This document shows positions 1 through 8,904 of a stretch of DNA of 64,000 nt, piece by piece (position 1 is the first letter of the stretch; every line of letters starts with the position of its first letter). This DNA is from Flavobacteriaceae bacterium UBA3591 (lineage in GTDB: Bacteria > Bacteroidota > Bacteroidia > Flavobacteriales > Flavobacteriaceae). Both the position numbers and the translations under genes were made by a program. The DNA is taken from contig DFMO01000008.1 in the NCBI GenBank assembly GCA_002375695.1, positions 62,001-126,000 of the forward strand. Reading direction: 5' to 3'. The notes below the pieces were generated by a model that worked only from the letters and a program-made list of their open reading frames with translations, was not told where the DNA came from and ran no database searches.

Positions 1-738
1 TTCGCGAATATCACGCATAGCTAAGTAGTCTTTATGACGGTAAAGTGCATTATCGTCAAGGCTTACTTTGGCATCTACAGCAATAATTTTATCGTCGCTT
101 GTTTTTAAAACTGGATTTATTTCGAATAAAGAAGAGTCAGACTCTGCATAAGCCTTATAAAGTGCCGAAACGAATTTGGTCATTTCTTTAAATGCTTTTC
201 CGCTTAATCCAAGGTTAAAGGCTACTCTTCTTGCTTGAAAACCAAGTAGACCAACAGCTGGATCAATTTCTTCGGTAAAAATTAGGTGAGGTGTTTCTTC
301 GGCTACAGTTTCAATATCCATTCCACCTTCGGTAGAATACATAATCATATTTCTACCAGTTGAGCGATTTAAAAGCACGCTCATATAATATTCTTCGGGT
401 TCGTTATCACCAGGATAGTAAACATCTTCGGCAATTAAAACTTGATGAACTTTTTTACCTTCTGCAGATGTTTGTGGAGTAACAAGGTTCATACCTATAA
501 TATCTCCAGCAATATTTTCAACTTCTTGTAAGTTTTTAGCAAGTTTTACACCTCCGCCTTTTCCGCGACCTCCTGCGTGCACTTGCGCTTTAATTACGTG
601 CCAGCCTGTTCCGGTTTCTTCGGTAAGTTTTTTAGCGGCTTCTACAGCTTCTTGCGGAGTTGTTGCCACGATACCGCGCTGTATTTCAACGCCAAAACTG
701 TTTAAAATTTCTTTTCCCTGATATTCGTGTAAATTCAT
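1..738 (-). CDS. sucC: Succinyl-CoA ligase (ADP-forming) beta subunit, partial (C-terminus outside window)
   Basis: Seen: an open minus-strand frame starts with ATG at 738 and runs off the left edge. Its translation begins MNLHEYQGKEIL and continues with the glycine-rich HAGGRGKGGGVK stretch typical of the ATP-grasp domain of SucC. About 246 residues of a family that is usually near 390-400 are present. Known: SucC with SucD interconverts succinyl-CoA and succinate in the TCA cycle with formation of ATP or GTP; the beta subunit carries the nucleotide-binding ATP-grasp fold. The gene is divergent from the cold-shock gene at 1050. A -7-like box lies just upstream at 769-776. The C-terminal CoA-ligase domain and the neighbouring gene are not in the window, so linkage to sucD cannot be judged. 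Confidence 0.95.
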   Translation of the reverse strand, partial: MNLHEYQGKEILNSFGVEIQRGIVATTPQEAVEAAKKLTEETGTGWHVIKAQVHAGGRGKGGGVKLAKNLQEVENIAGDIIGMNLVTPQTSAEGKKVHQVLIAEDVYYPGDNEPEEYYMSVLLNRSTGRNMIMYSTEGGMDIETVAEETPHLIFTEEIDPAVGLLGFQARRVAFNLGLSGKAFKEMTKFVSALYKAYAESDSSLFEINPVLKTSDDKIIAVDAKVSLDDNALYRHKDYLAMRDIRE

Positions 739-768
739 AGTATCGGTTTTGTACTTGTTTATGGTTTG

Positions 769-776
769 CAAAAATA
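769..776 (-). promoter_or_regulatory. Candidate -7 promoter box of sucC
   Basis: On the minus strand the sequence reads TATTTTTG, a full match to the Bacteroidetes -7 consensus TAnnTTTG. It lies about 30 nt before the sucC ATG at 738. No convincing -33 TTTG is present at the expected distance, so this is a moderate call. Confidence 0.4.
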
Positions 777-1011
777 GCAAATGTGTTAGGATTGCGCTAA
801 TGTTTTTTTAAGCAATACGGTTGAAATTTTAATTAGTGGTTTAATGTGGTATTTATTATTTAAACCCTAAACATTAGGTTGTATGGTTTGCCTAATTTAA
901 CAGTGTGTATTTGTAAATTTCTAATAAAATTGTTAAAAAATAGTAATGATGGTAAAAATTTAATTTTATAAAATAAATAATGTAATCTACCTAATATCTC
1001 AATAATAACTC

Positions 1012-1019
1012 TATCTTTG
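1012..1019 (+). promoter_or_regulatory. Candidate -7 promoter box of the cold-shock gene
   Basis: TATCTTTG matches the Bacteroidetes -7 consensus TAnnTTTG. It would place the transcription start near 1024-1026 and give a leader of about 25 nt before the ATG at 1050. No clear -33 TTTG is seen. This position also argues against the longer frame that opens at 1017, because that start would lie upstream of the transcript. Confidence 0.45.
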
Positions 1020-1049
1020 CCGCTTATATTAATTATTTATTTAAATACA

Positions 1050-1241
1050 ATGAACAAAGGAACAGTAAAATTCTTCAACGACACAAAAGGATTTGGTTTT
1101 ATCACTGAAGAAGGAACTAGTAAAGAACATTTTGTACACATCTCAGGTCTTATTGATGAAGTTCGTGAAGGTGACGAAGTAGAATTTGATCTTCAAGAAG
1201 GCAGAAAAGGATTGAATGCGGTAAACGTAAAAGTGCTTTAA
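1050..1241 (+). CDS. Cold-shock domain protein (CspA family)
   Basis: This encodes a 63-residue single cold-shock domain. Seen: the two RNA-binding motifs, KGFGFI (RNP1) and HFVHIS (RNP2), and a start MNKGTVKFFN that is diagnostic of the family. Known: these small OB-fold proteins bind single-stranded RNA and DNA, act as RNA chaperones in the cytoplasm and are often highly expressed. The frame is open upstream to 1017, but that segment gives a non-conserved hydrophobic extension and overlaps the likely promoter, so ATG 1050 is chosen. A strong rho-independent terminator follows 20 bases after the stop, so the gene is probably monocistronic. Confidence 0.95.
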   Translation: MNKGTVKFFNDTKGFGFITEEGTSKEHFVHISGLIDEVREGDEVEFDLQEGRKGLNAVNVKVL

Positions 1242-1262
1242 TACATACAATTTTTTTAGACG

Positions 1263-1293
1263 AAAAACCTCCCAATTTGGGAGGTTTTTTTTT
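1263..1293 (+). terminator. Rho-independent terminator of csp
   Basis: AAAAACCTCCC and GGGAGGTTTTT form an 11-bp perfect stem with a 4-5 nt loop, followed by a T run. It lies 21 nt after the csp stop. Confidence 0.85.
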
Positions 1294-1402
1294 GTGCCAA
1301 TTTTTTCAAAATGTAGAGGATTTAAAACTTTATGATTTATAACTACCTGATTGTTAATAAATTGTTATAATTTTATAAAACTAACTAAATAATTTATTTA
1401 TT

Positions 1403-4400
1403 ATGAAAAAATTAACACTTCTATTAGTGTTGTTGTGTTTTTTGCCTGTGCAATTAAATTCGCAACACAAAAATCCAGAAAAAGAAAAGCAAGCTGCGCA
1501 AGATGCAGTTAGACCTTCAACCATTTCGCTAAATAAACTTATTAAACAAAAAAGTAATACGTATGTGATTACTAAAGAACACGTAAGTAGGATAAGTGGA
1601 ATTAGACACGTTTATCTTCGGCAAGCCATTAATGGCTTAGAAGTCTATGGTACCGAATCTAGCGTACACATTGATAGATCGGGAAAAGTTGTAGTTGAAC
1701 ATAACAAGTTTTTGGCTGATGTTCAAGCTACTGTTCGTAAAAGTTCTCAAGGAATTTCGGCTAGGCAAGCAATAAGCTCCGTGGCGCGCCAAATGGGGTA
1801 TAGCGTTTCAAACCTTCAAGAGTTAAAGAATAAAGGTGGTAAAAATCAAGCTGCTATTTTTAATAAGGCGGGTATTTCATCAGAAAACATTCCGGTTAAA
1901 CTAATGTATTACTATCAACCGGGAAAAGGTACTACCTTGGTATGGGAGTTGTCTGTTGCAGAAAAAACCTCGTCAGACTGGTGGAATTTTAGAGTAGATG
2001 CATCCAGCGGAAAAATTATAGACAAAGATAATTGGACGGTTTCATGTAATATTTTGGGAGACCATGATGACCATATTCATACAAATGAAAATATGAGTTC
2101 CTTTGTTGGTCCTGTTGTGGAGCCTGTTGTAGATAACTTTGTTGATGAAGCCAATATAAATGCACCTCCAGCAGCTAGCTATATGGTATATGCCATGCCA
2201 GTTGAAAATCCGAATTACGGTGTTAGAACATTAGAAACTAATCCTGAAAATTTAACCGCCTCTCCTTTTGGTTGGCACGATATAAATGGAGATGATACAC
2301 CAGAATTTACAGACACGCGCGGAAACAATGTAGATGCGTATGACGATGATAACGCAAATAACTTACCCGATGGAAAGTACGCTGTAAGTCCCGGCGGAAA
2401 TTTAATTTTTAACTTTCCGTTGAATACAACTTATAGTGCGGGAGACCAATCTGAAAGTGCGGCGATTACCAATTTATTTTATTGGAGTAATATTATTCAC
2501 GACGTAACTTATATGTATGGTTTCGATGAAGCCAGTGGTAATTTTCAATTTAATAATTACGGTAATGGCGGATTAGGAGCTGATCCTGTAAATGCCGAAG
2601 CCCAAGACGGCTCTGGAACATGTAACGCAAACTTTGCAACCCCTCCCGATGGCACGAGACCGCGAATGCAAATGTATGTTTGCGGTTCAAGAGATGGTGA
2701 TTTGGACAATATGGTAATTATTCATGAATATGGACATGGAATTTCCAACAGGCTAAGTAACCTGGGAGGCGCCGAACAAATGGGTGAAGGTTGGAGTGAT
2801 TATTATGGTTTAATGCTCACCATGGAAGTAGGAGATACGGGACCAGACTCTAGAGGGGTTGGTACTTGGTTAATTGGTGAAGGACCCGGTGGGCCAGGTA
2901 TAAGAACATGGCCGTATAGTACTGATTTTGGTGTAAACCCGCATACTTATGACGATATAAAAACCGAAGTGGCACCTCACGGCGTAGGATCTGTTTGGGC
3001 CGAAATGCTTTGGGAAATGACTTGGGAGCTTATAGCAACGCATGGTTTTGATCCAGATTTTTATGGAGGAAGTGGTGGAAACAATATTGCATTAGCTTTA
3101 GTTACAGAGGGATTAAAACTACAACCTAGTTTGCCAGGTTTTGTAGATGGACGTGACGCAATTTTAGCTGCCGATATGGCGCTCTACGGGGGTGTCAATC
3201 AATGTGCAATTTGGGAAGCTTTTGCTAGAAGAGGTTTAGGGTTTAGCGCCAGTCAAGGCTCTTCTGCAAGTAAAACAGACGGAACCGAAGCATACGATCT
3301 ACCACCCAGCTTTTCTAGCTTAGACGTTGTAGACGAAGTATGTATGTCTGCAGGAATTCAAACTGGATTAACTGGAGGAAACCCTACTGGTGGCCAGTAT
3401 TCGGGTGCCGGTGTAACAGATGATGGTAATGGAACAACTTTTACTTTTGATCCAACGGTAGGCGGTCCAGGCTTAGTTACAGTTACTTATACTGTTAACG
3501 ATTTTTGTTCCGGAGCACCTACAGTGCTTACCGACGACATAAATGTTACCAATGATCCGCCCGAAATTATTTGTGTAGGTTCAGGGGTAATTCCAATGAC
3601 TGGTATGAGCACAGATAATCCATTAATTCCTATTCCAGATAACGGTAGCATTACTGCTACAATAAATGTTACAGAAAATGTAGTTATTACCGATTTGGAT
3701 GTAATGGTAGATATAAGTCATACGTGGGTAGGAGATTTAATTGTCGATATTAAATCGCCAGCCGGAACAATTGCTCGAATTATCGATAGGCCAGGAAGAG
3801 TATCTTCAGGATTTGGTTGCAGTGGTAATGATATTGATGCAATTTTAGACGATGAAGCTGCTACGCTTGTAGAAGATGAATGCGCACCTGCCACACCAAC
3901 GATAGATGGTTCATTTATACCAAATAACTTACTATCTATTTTTGATGGCGAAAGCACTTTAGGTACTTGGGAGATAAGTGTATCCGACAATGCAGGAGGC
4001 GATATTGGAACATTAAATAGTTGGGGTATAGATTATGATTATGAAATTATAGCACCAGTACTTGATGTTACTCTCGACGCCTCTGGCAACGCTACAGTTA
4101 ATGCTGCAGATTTTCTGCACAGTGTAACCGTAGATTGTGGTGGTTATTCTGTTTTAGCAGGGAGTCCATTAGGAGCTACAGTAAGTTTTACTTGTGCCGA
4201 TATTGGAACCAACAATGTTCCTGTAGAAGTTACTAACGATAATGGTGCTTCATCAACTTGTACGGCTATTGTAAATGTTATTGGTTCATCTGTTCCAGGT
4301 ACTATTACTTGTCCTGCCGATATCACTCAAAACAATGACCCAGGCACGTGTAGCGCGAATGTTACAGTGCCAAAAGCTGTTTATAATCTTGGTTGTGGCA

Positions 4401-7400
4401 TCTCAGGTTGTACCCAGGAAGATGATATTGAAAGCTATGCGCCTGGGCCAATATTTGGTCAAGATCCTAATTGGGAAACTTGGAATCCTGGAACTCCAGG
4501 CGAAAGTGCTGAGGTTTCTTTAGATCAGGCCCAAAGTGGTAACCAAAGTGTAAAAGTTACAGGCGTACCAGCCGGTGGACCGGTAGATCAAATTTACAAG
4601 TTTGGTAATTTATCGAGTGGTGTTTGGGAAATTAAATATGCAATGTATGTTCCAGTAGGAAACACGGCATTTACAAATATTCAAAAGTCTGAAACTTCAG
4701 GCACCGAATGGGCTCATCAAATTCAATTTAATTCAGATGGTTCAGCAAACTATCAGGTAGAAAATAGTCTTAATCCATTTAGCTATCCGCAAGGAGTGTG
4801 GTTCGAAGTGTTATTTCATATTGATTTAACTAATGATACCTGTGAGTTTTTTATTAATGGAACTTCAATTATTACCCACCCTTACAGTTCATTTAGTTCT
4901 GGAACCGGAGGCTTGAGTACAATAGGGTCTTTAAATATTTATCCGGTAACCAACTTTTTTGGTACAGATCCTAACCCGGCGGCAACACCTTTGTTTTATA
5001 TAGATGATATAAGTCTATGTGTAGTGCCAGTTAATGATTATAATAACACTGCAGATGCTAGTGATAATTATCCGGTAGGAAGCACGAATGTTGTTTGGAC
5101 GGCCATTGACGAAACCGGTGCAAGTTATACTTGTACCCAAGTTATTACGGTTGAAGACGCAGAAGATCCAGTAATTACGTGTCCGGCAAATTTTAATGTA
5201 AACAATGATCCAGGAATTTGTGGAGCAGTAGTTAATTATCCTATGCCCACAGCAACAGATAATTGTAGTAGTTTAGGTTCTTTGTCTACATTGTTTGCAT
5301 CCAATAATGGTGGCGCGCAAGGTGGTGCTGTTTATTTTGATGTAAGTGTAGCTAGTAATAATTTAACTGTAAACTCCATTGAAGTTAATACACCCGATGG
5401 CCCTGGCGGTGCGTTCAATATTAATGTATATACCACTCCAGGTACCTCTGTAGGTAATGAAACTAATGCGGGAGCATGGACGTTAGTTAGTTCGGGTACA
5501 GGAACTGTAACATCGGTAGATAGCCCATCATTAGCGGTATTATCAACTCCATTTACACTTAATGCTTCAACCAGTTATGGTCTTGCAATTGTAATGGACG
5601 GTTCACACGGCCATAGTTATACTAATGGTACGGGAGGTAATCAATCTTATTCTAATGCCGATTTGTCAATGTCATTAGGAAAAGCATCAAATTCACCTTT
5701 TAGTGCACCGCTTTTTAATCCTAGAGTCTTTAATGGAACACTAATTTACCAATCGGCAGCAAGTCTTTCTATTTCTCAAACAGGCGGACTAGCCAGCGGA
5801 AGTACATTTCCTGTTGGAACAACTACAAATACATTTGTTGTGACCGATGGAGCAGGAAATACAGATACTTGTAGTTTTGATGTTACGGTTAATGATACCG
5901 AACCGCCTATAGCGATGTGTATGCCTAATTTTACAATTCAATTAGATGCTAGCGGAAATGCGAGTATTACACCAACTGATATTGATAATGGAAGTACAGA
6001 CAACTGTGGAATTACATCATATTCTGTCGCGCCCAATAGCTTTAGTTGTGCCGATATTGGTAATAATACAGTCACTTTAACAGTTACCGATGCTGCAGGA
6101 AATTCTAGTACATGTACCACAGTAGTCACGGTAGAAGATAATGTTGCACCAAATGCAATTTGCCAAAATATTACCGTTCAACTAGATGCTTCGGGCAATG
6201 CTTCAATTGTAGCGGCAGATGTCGACGGTGGTAGTAATGATGCTTGTGGAATTGCAAGCACTTCAATAGATATTACCGATTTCACCTGTGCAAATATTGG
6301 TCCTAACAATGTAACTTTAACGGTTACCGATACTAACGGAAATAGTAGTACTTGTGTAGCAGTTGTAACTGTTGAAGATAACATTCCGCCAATTATAGCA
6401 TGTCCTGCAGATATTACAGCAAATTCTGATGCAGGAATGTGTAGTGCGGTCGTTACATTTGTAACGCCATTAGCTTTTGATAATTGTAATGTTTCTGTAG
6501 CTCAAACAGCAGGGCTTCCAAGTGGAAGTGATTTCCCAGTGGGTGTAAATACCGTTGAGTTTACAGCAACCGATGACGGTGGTAATACTGCTGTTTGTAG
6601 TTTTACTATAACAGTAACAGATAATGAGCCACCAACAATGGCTTGTCAAAATATTACAATTCAACTAGATTCATTGGGTGTTGCAACAATTACAGCAGCA
6701 GATGTCGATGGCGGAAGTACAGATAACTGTGGTATAGCAACTTCAACTGTTAGTCCGAGCACATTCGATTGTAGTAATGTTGGCGATAATCCTGTAACTT
6801 TAACCGTCACCGACATACACGGAAATAGCAATACATGTACTGCTATTGTTACGGTAGAAGATGTAACGCCACCTATGGCAATGTGCCAAGATATTACGGT
6901 GCAATTAGATCCTGTAACGGGTATGGTAACTATTGTAGGAAGCGATGTTGATGGCGGAAGTACAGATGCCTGCGGTATAGATACATATACTTTAGATATT
7001 GACACTTTTGACTGTTCAAATGTTGGAGCCAATACGGTTATGTTAACCGTAACCGATATTAACGGAAACGCTAGTACTTGCTCGGCAGTTGTAACCGTTG
7101 AGGATAATACGAGTCCGGTTTTAGTTTGTCAAGATTATACTTTAGAACTCGGGGCAGACGGAACAGCAACTTTAGATCCAATGGATGTAATAGCAAGTAA
7201 TACAGATAATTGTGCAATACTTGCAGTTGCAGTCGACATAACTTTGTTTGATTGTAGCGACATTGGTGCGCCAGTAACTGTTCAAGTATTTACTGCAGAC
7301 GTAAGTGGTAATTTAAGTACCTGTACAGCACAAGTAACAGTTGTAGATCTTTTGGCGCCAGTAATTACGTGTCCTATGGATCAAACAGTAGATCCAGGTC

Positions 7401-7879
7401 CTGGAAATGTATTCTATATAGTTCCAGATTATTTTGGTACTGGAGAAGCAACAGCAATGGATAATTGTACAGACCCAGTTACGGTTTTAAGTCAAAATCC
7501 GGCGCCAGGCACAGCATTGCCAGACGGAACTTATACAGTTACTCTTACCGCCGAAGATGACTACGGAAATAGTAGTACTTGCGATTTTGAACTTATTGTA
7601 GAAAGCGTTTTAGGTGTGGGCGACAACACAGCCAATTTAGGCAGTGTTTTAATGTATCCTAATCCTGCAAAACATGCTGTAATCATAGGAAATCCGCAAA
7701 GTATTTCACTAGAAAAAGTAGATATTTTTGATATTAGAGGAAGAATTGTAAAAACCGTAGACCTAAGAAACATGGGACCTGAAAAAGTTATCAATGTTTC
7801 TGAAATGGCCGCAGCAACCTATATTGTAATAATACAAGGTGAAAATGGTCAAATAACAAAACGACTTTTAAAAGAGTAA
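1403..7879 (+). CDS. Secreted M36 (fungalysin-type) zinc metalloprotease with P domain, HYR/Ig-like repeats and T9SS sorting domain
   Basis: This is a 2158-residue exported protease. Seen in order: signal peptide (about 1-21, MKKLTLLLVLLCFLPVQL); FTP/PepSY-like propeptide (about 45-210); M36 catalytic domain with HEYGH at 441-445 and the third zinc ligand in GEGWSD (Glu462); a Bacteroidetes-type spacer; a proprotein-convertase P domain (about 750-880); HYR and related Cys-containing Ig-like repeats (about 980-1990); a final HYR-like module; and a T9SS type A sorting domain (YPNPAK to the terminal KRLLKE). Two HYR domains are split by large inserts (about 1000-1206 and 1291-1452). Known: M36 enzymes are broad-specificity endopeptidases; the T9SS tail directs export through the outer membrane. 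Inference: extracellular protein digestion. It is the longest gene here, monocistronic, with its own terminator. Confidence 0.93.
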   Translation: MKKLTLLLVLLCFLPVQLNSQHKNPEKEKQAAQDAVRPSTISLNKLIKQKSNTYVITKEHVSRISGIRHVYLRQAINGLEVYGTESSVHIDRSGKVVVEHNKFLADVQATVRKSSQGISARQAISSVARQMGYSVSNLQELKNKGGKNQAAIFNKAGISSENIPVKLMYYYQPGKGTTLVWELSVAEKTSSDWWNFRVDASSGKIIDKDNWTVSCNILGDHDDHIHTNENMSSFVGPVVEPVVDNFVDEANINAPPAASYMVYAMPVENPNYGVRTLETNPENLTASPFGWHDINGDDTPEFTDTRGNNVDAYDDDNANNLPDGKYAVSPGGNLIFNFPLNTTYSAGDQSESAAITNLFYWSNIIHDVTYMYGFDEASGNFQFNNYGNGGLGADPVNAEAQDGSGTCNANFATPPDGTRPRMQMYVCGSRDGDLDNMVIIHEYGHGISNRLSNLGGAEQMGEGWSDYYGLMLTMEVGDTGPDSRGVGTWLIGEGPGGPGIRTWPYSTDFGVNPHTYDDIKTEVAPHGVGSVWAEMLWEMTWELIATHGFDPDFYGGSGGNNIALALVTEGLKLQPSLPGFVDGRDAILAADMALYGGVNQCAIWEAFARRGLGFSASQGSSASKTDGTEAYDLPPSFSSLDVVDEVCMSAGIQTGLTGGNPTGGQYSGAGVTDDGNGTTFTFDPTVGGPGLVTVTYTVNDFCSGAPTVLTDDINVTNDPPEIICVGSGVIPMTGMSTDNPLIPIPDNGSITATINVTENVVITDLDVMVDISHTWVGDLIVDIKSPAGTIARIIDRPGRVSSGFGCSGNDIDAILDDEAATLVEDECAPATPTIDGSFIPNNLLSIFDGESTLGTWEISVSDNAGGDIGTLNSWGIDYDYEIIAPVLDVTLDASGNATVNAADFLHSVTVDCGGYSVLAGSPLGATVSFTCADIGTNNVPVEVTNDNGASSTCTAIVNVIGSSVPGTITCPADITQNNDPGTCSANVTVPKAVYNLGCGISGCTQEDDIESYAPGPIFGQDPNWETWNPGTPGESAEVSLDQAQSGNQSVKVTGVPAGGPVDQIYKFGNLSSGVWEIKYAMYVPVGNTAFTNIQKSETSGTEWAHQIQFNSDGSANYQVENSLNPFSYPQGVWFEVLFHIDLTNDTCEFFINGTSIITHPYSSFSSGTGGLSTIGSLNIYPVTNFFGTDPNPAATPLFYIDDISLCVVPVNDYNNTADASDNYPVGSTNVVWTAIDETGASYTCTQVITVEDAEDPVITCPANFNVNNDPGICGAVVNYPMPTATDNCSSLGSLSTLFASNNGGAQGGAVYFDVSVASNNLTVNSIEVNTPDGPGGAFNINVYTTPGTSVGNETNAGAWTLVSSGTGTVTSVDSPSLAVLSTPFTLNASTSYGLAIVMDGSHGHSYTNGTGGNQSYSNADLSMSLGKASNSPFSAPLFNPRVFNGTLIYQSAASLSISQTGGLASGSTFPVGTTTNTFVVTDGAGNTDTCSFDVTVNDTEPPIAMCMPNFTIQLDASGNASITPTDIDNGSTDNCGITSYSVAPNSFSCADIGNNTVTLTVTDAAGNSSTCTTVVTVEDNVAPNAICQNITVQLDASGNASIVAADVDGGSNDACGIASTSIDITDFTCANIGPNNVTLTVTDTNGNSSTCVAVVTVEDNIPPIIACPADITANSDAGMCSAVVTFVTPLAFDNCNVSVAQTAGLPSGSDFPVGVNTVEFTATDDGGNTAVCSFTITVTDNEPPTMACQNITIQLDSLGVATITAADVDGGSTDNCGIATSTVSPSTFDCSNVGDNPVTLTVTDIHGNSNTCTAIVTVEDVTPPMAMCQDITVQLDPVTGMVTIVGSDVDGGSTDACGIDTYTLDIDTFDCSNVGANTVMLTVTDINGNASTCSAVVTVEDNTSPVLVCQDYTLELGADGTATLDPMDVIASNTDNCAILAVAVDITLFDCSDIGAPVTVQVFTADVSGNLSTCTAQVTVVDLLAPVITCPMDQTVDPGPGNVFYIVPDYFGTGEATAMDNCTDPVTVLSQNPAPGTALPDGTYTVTLTAEDDYGNSSTCDFELIVESVLGVGDNTANLGSVLMYPNPAKHAVIIGNPQSISLEKVDIFDIRGRIVKTVDLRNMGPEKVINVSEMAAATYIVIIQGENGQITKRLLKE

Positions 7880-7899
7880 ATTAATAACCTTTAAAACAG

Positions 7900-7938
7900 A
7901 AAACCCTTTCAAATTAATTGAAAGGGTTTTTTATTTTA
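7900..7938. terminator. Bidirectional terminator between the M36 gene and the NMO-like gene
   Basis: AAAACCCTTTCAA and TTGAAAGGGTTTT form a 13-bp stem with a small AT loop, with T runs on the plus strand and A-rich flanks. It lies between two convergent stop codons at 7879 and 7963, so it can serve both strands. Confidence 0.8.
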
Positions 7939-7962
7939 TTGCAAAAAATTTCGGTATTTAAT

Positions 7963-8904
7963 CTATAAGAAAACTACTTCCTCTTTTGCTTTTTTAAACT
8001 CTAAAATCATATCGTTTAAAATTTCAGCAGCAGGCTTAATGTCGTGAATTAACCCAGCAATTTGTCCAATTTCTAATTCTCCTTCATCTAAGTCGCCTTC
8101 AAACATTCCGCGCTTAGCTCGAGCACGACCTAAATGCTTAATAAGATCGTCTTTTGTGGGATTTGTTTTATAAAGCTCCATTACGCTATCAAAAAACTTG
8201 TTTTTCAACATTCTAACTGGCGCTAATTCTTTAAGTGTTAGTTGGGTGTCACCCTCTTTTGCATCGACCACCATTTGTTTAAATGCACGATGCGATGACG
8301 ATTCTTCCGAGGCTACAAAACGGCTTCCTACCTGTACGCCATCGGCGCCCAAAACCATAGCGGCTAACATTCCGCGACCTGTTGCAACTCCGCCAGCGGC
8401 AATTAAAGGAACGTTTAATTGCTCCTTTACCATAGGTATTAAGGTAAATGTTGTAGTTTCTTCTCTACCGTTGTGCCCTCCCGCTTCAAAACCTTCGGCA
8501 ACAATAGCATCAACTCCAGCCTCTTGTGCTTTTAATGCAAACTTTACACTACTTACAACGTGTACCACCGTAATACCGTGTTCTTTTAATTTTGAAGTAT
8601 ACGTCTTAGGGTTTCCTGCTGAGGTAAATATTATTTTTACGCCTTCTTCAATAATAATGTCAATAATTTTATCGATATCGGGATAGAGCATAGGCACATT
8701 TACACCAAAAGGTTTGGTAGTTGCCTTTTTACATTTTATTATGTGTTCTCTTAAAACTTCGGGGTACATAGATCCTGCGCCCAATAACCCTAAACCACCA
8801 GCGTTTGAAACTGCAGAGGCAAGGCGCCATCCGCTATTCCAAATCATTCCAGCCTGAATTATAGGGTATTTTATATTGAAAAGTTTGGTAATACTATTTT
8901 CCAC
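7963..8904 (-). CDS. Nitronate monooxygenase / FabK-like FMN oxidoreductase
   Basis: This is a 313-residue TIM-barrel flavoprotein. Seen: N-terminal KYPIIQAGM FMN-binding strand, the EAGGHNG motif with the catalytic-type His144, the phosphate-binding AAGGVATGRG segment and GADGVQVGSRF. Known: the family includes nitronate monooxygenases (2-nitropropane dioxygenases) and the enoyl-ACP reductase FabK; sequence alone does not separate them well. The start codon is GTG at 8904, overlapping the upstream TAG stop by one base (TAGTG); the next in-frame Met is residue 20, inside the conserved first strand, so GTG is preferred. It is the last gene of a run from mnmA through the subtilase and is probably translationally coupled to the latter. 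Confidence 0.85.
   Translation of the reverse strand: MENSITKLFNIKYPIIQAGMIWNSGWRLASAVSNAGGLGLLGAGSMYPEVLREHIIKCKKATTKPFGVNVPMLYPDIDKIIDIIIEEGVKIIFTSAGNPKTYTSKLKEHGITVVHVVSSVKFALKAQEAGVDAIVAEGFEAGGHNGREETTTFTLIPMVKEQLNVPLIAAGGVATGRGMLAAMVLGADGVQVGSRFVASEESSSHRAFKQMVVDAKEGDTQLTLKELAPVRMLKNKFFDSVMELYKTNPTKDDLIKHLGRARAKRGMFEGDLDEGELEIGQIAGLIHDIKPAAEILNDMILEFKKAKEEVVFL

Larger units (their letters stand above)
739..1049. other. AT-rich divergent intergenic region between sucC and csp
   Basis: This 311-base stretch separates two divergent genes. It holds the candidate sucC -7 box (769-776) and the candidate csp -7 box (1012-1019). I see no open frame with a recognisable product, no strong hairpin and no repeat in between. 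It is very AT-rich, especially from about 900 to 1000. Confidence 0.6.

Noticed and set aside
6661..7032. Several 60-120-codon minus-strand frames opposite the M36 repeat region (for example 3718-3990, 5938-6129, 6178-6384, 6661-7032)
   Set aside because: They resemble one another only because the plus-strand Ig-like repeats do. They mirror the repeat rather than encode a product.
8198..8686. A 162-codon plus-strand open frame opposite the NMO-like gene
   Set aside because: It lies wholly antisense to a well-supported enzyme, has no recognisable domain, and its residue pattern is what the complement of that coding frame would give.
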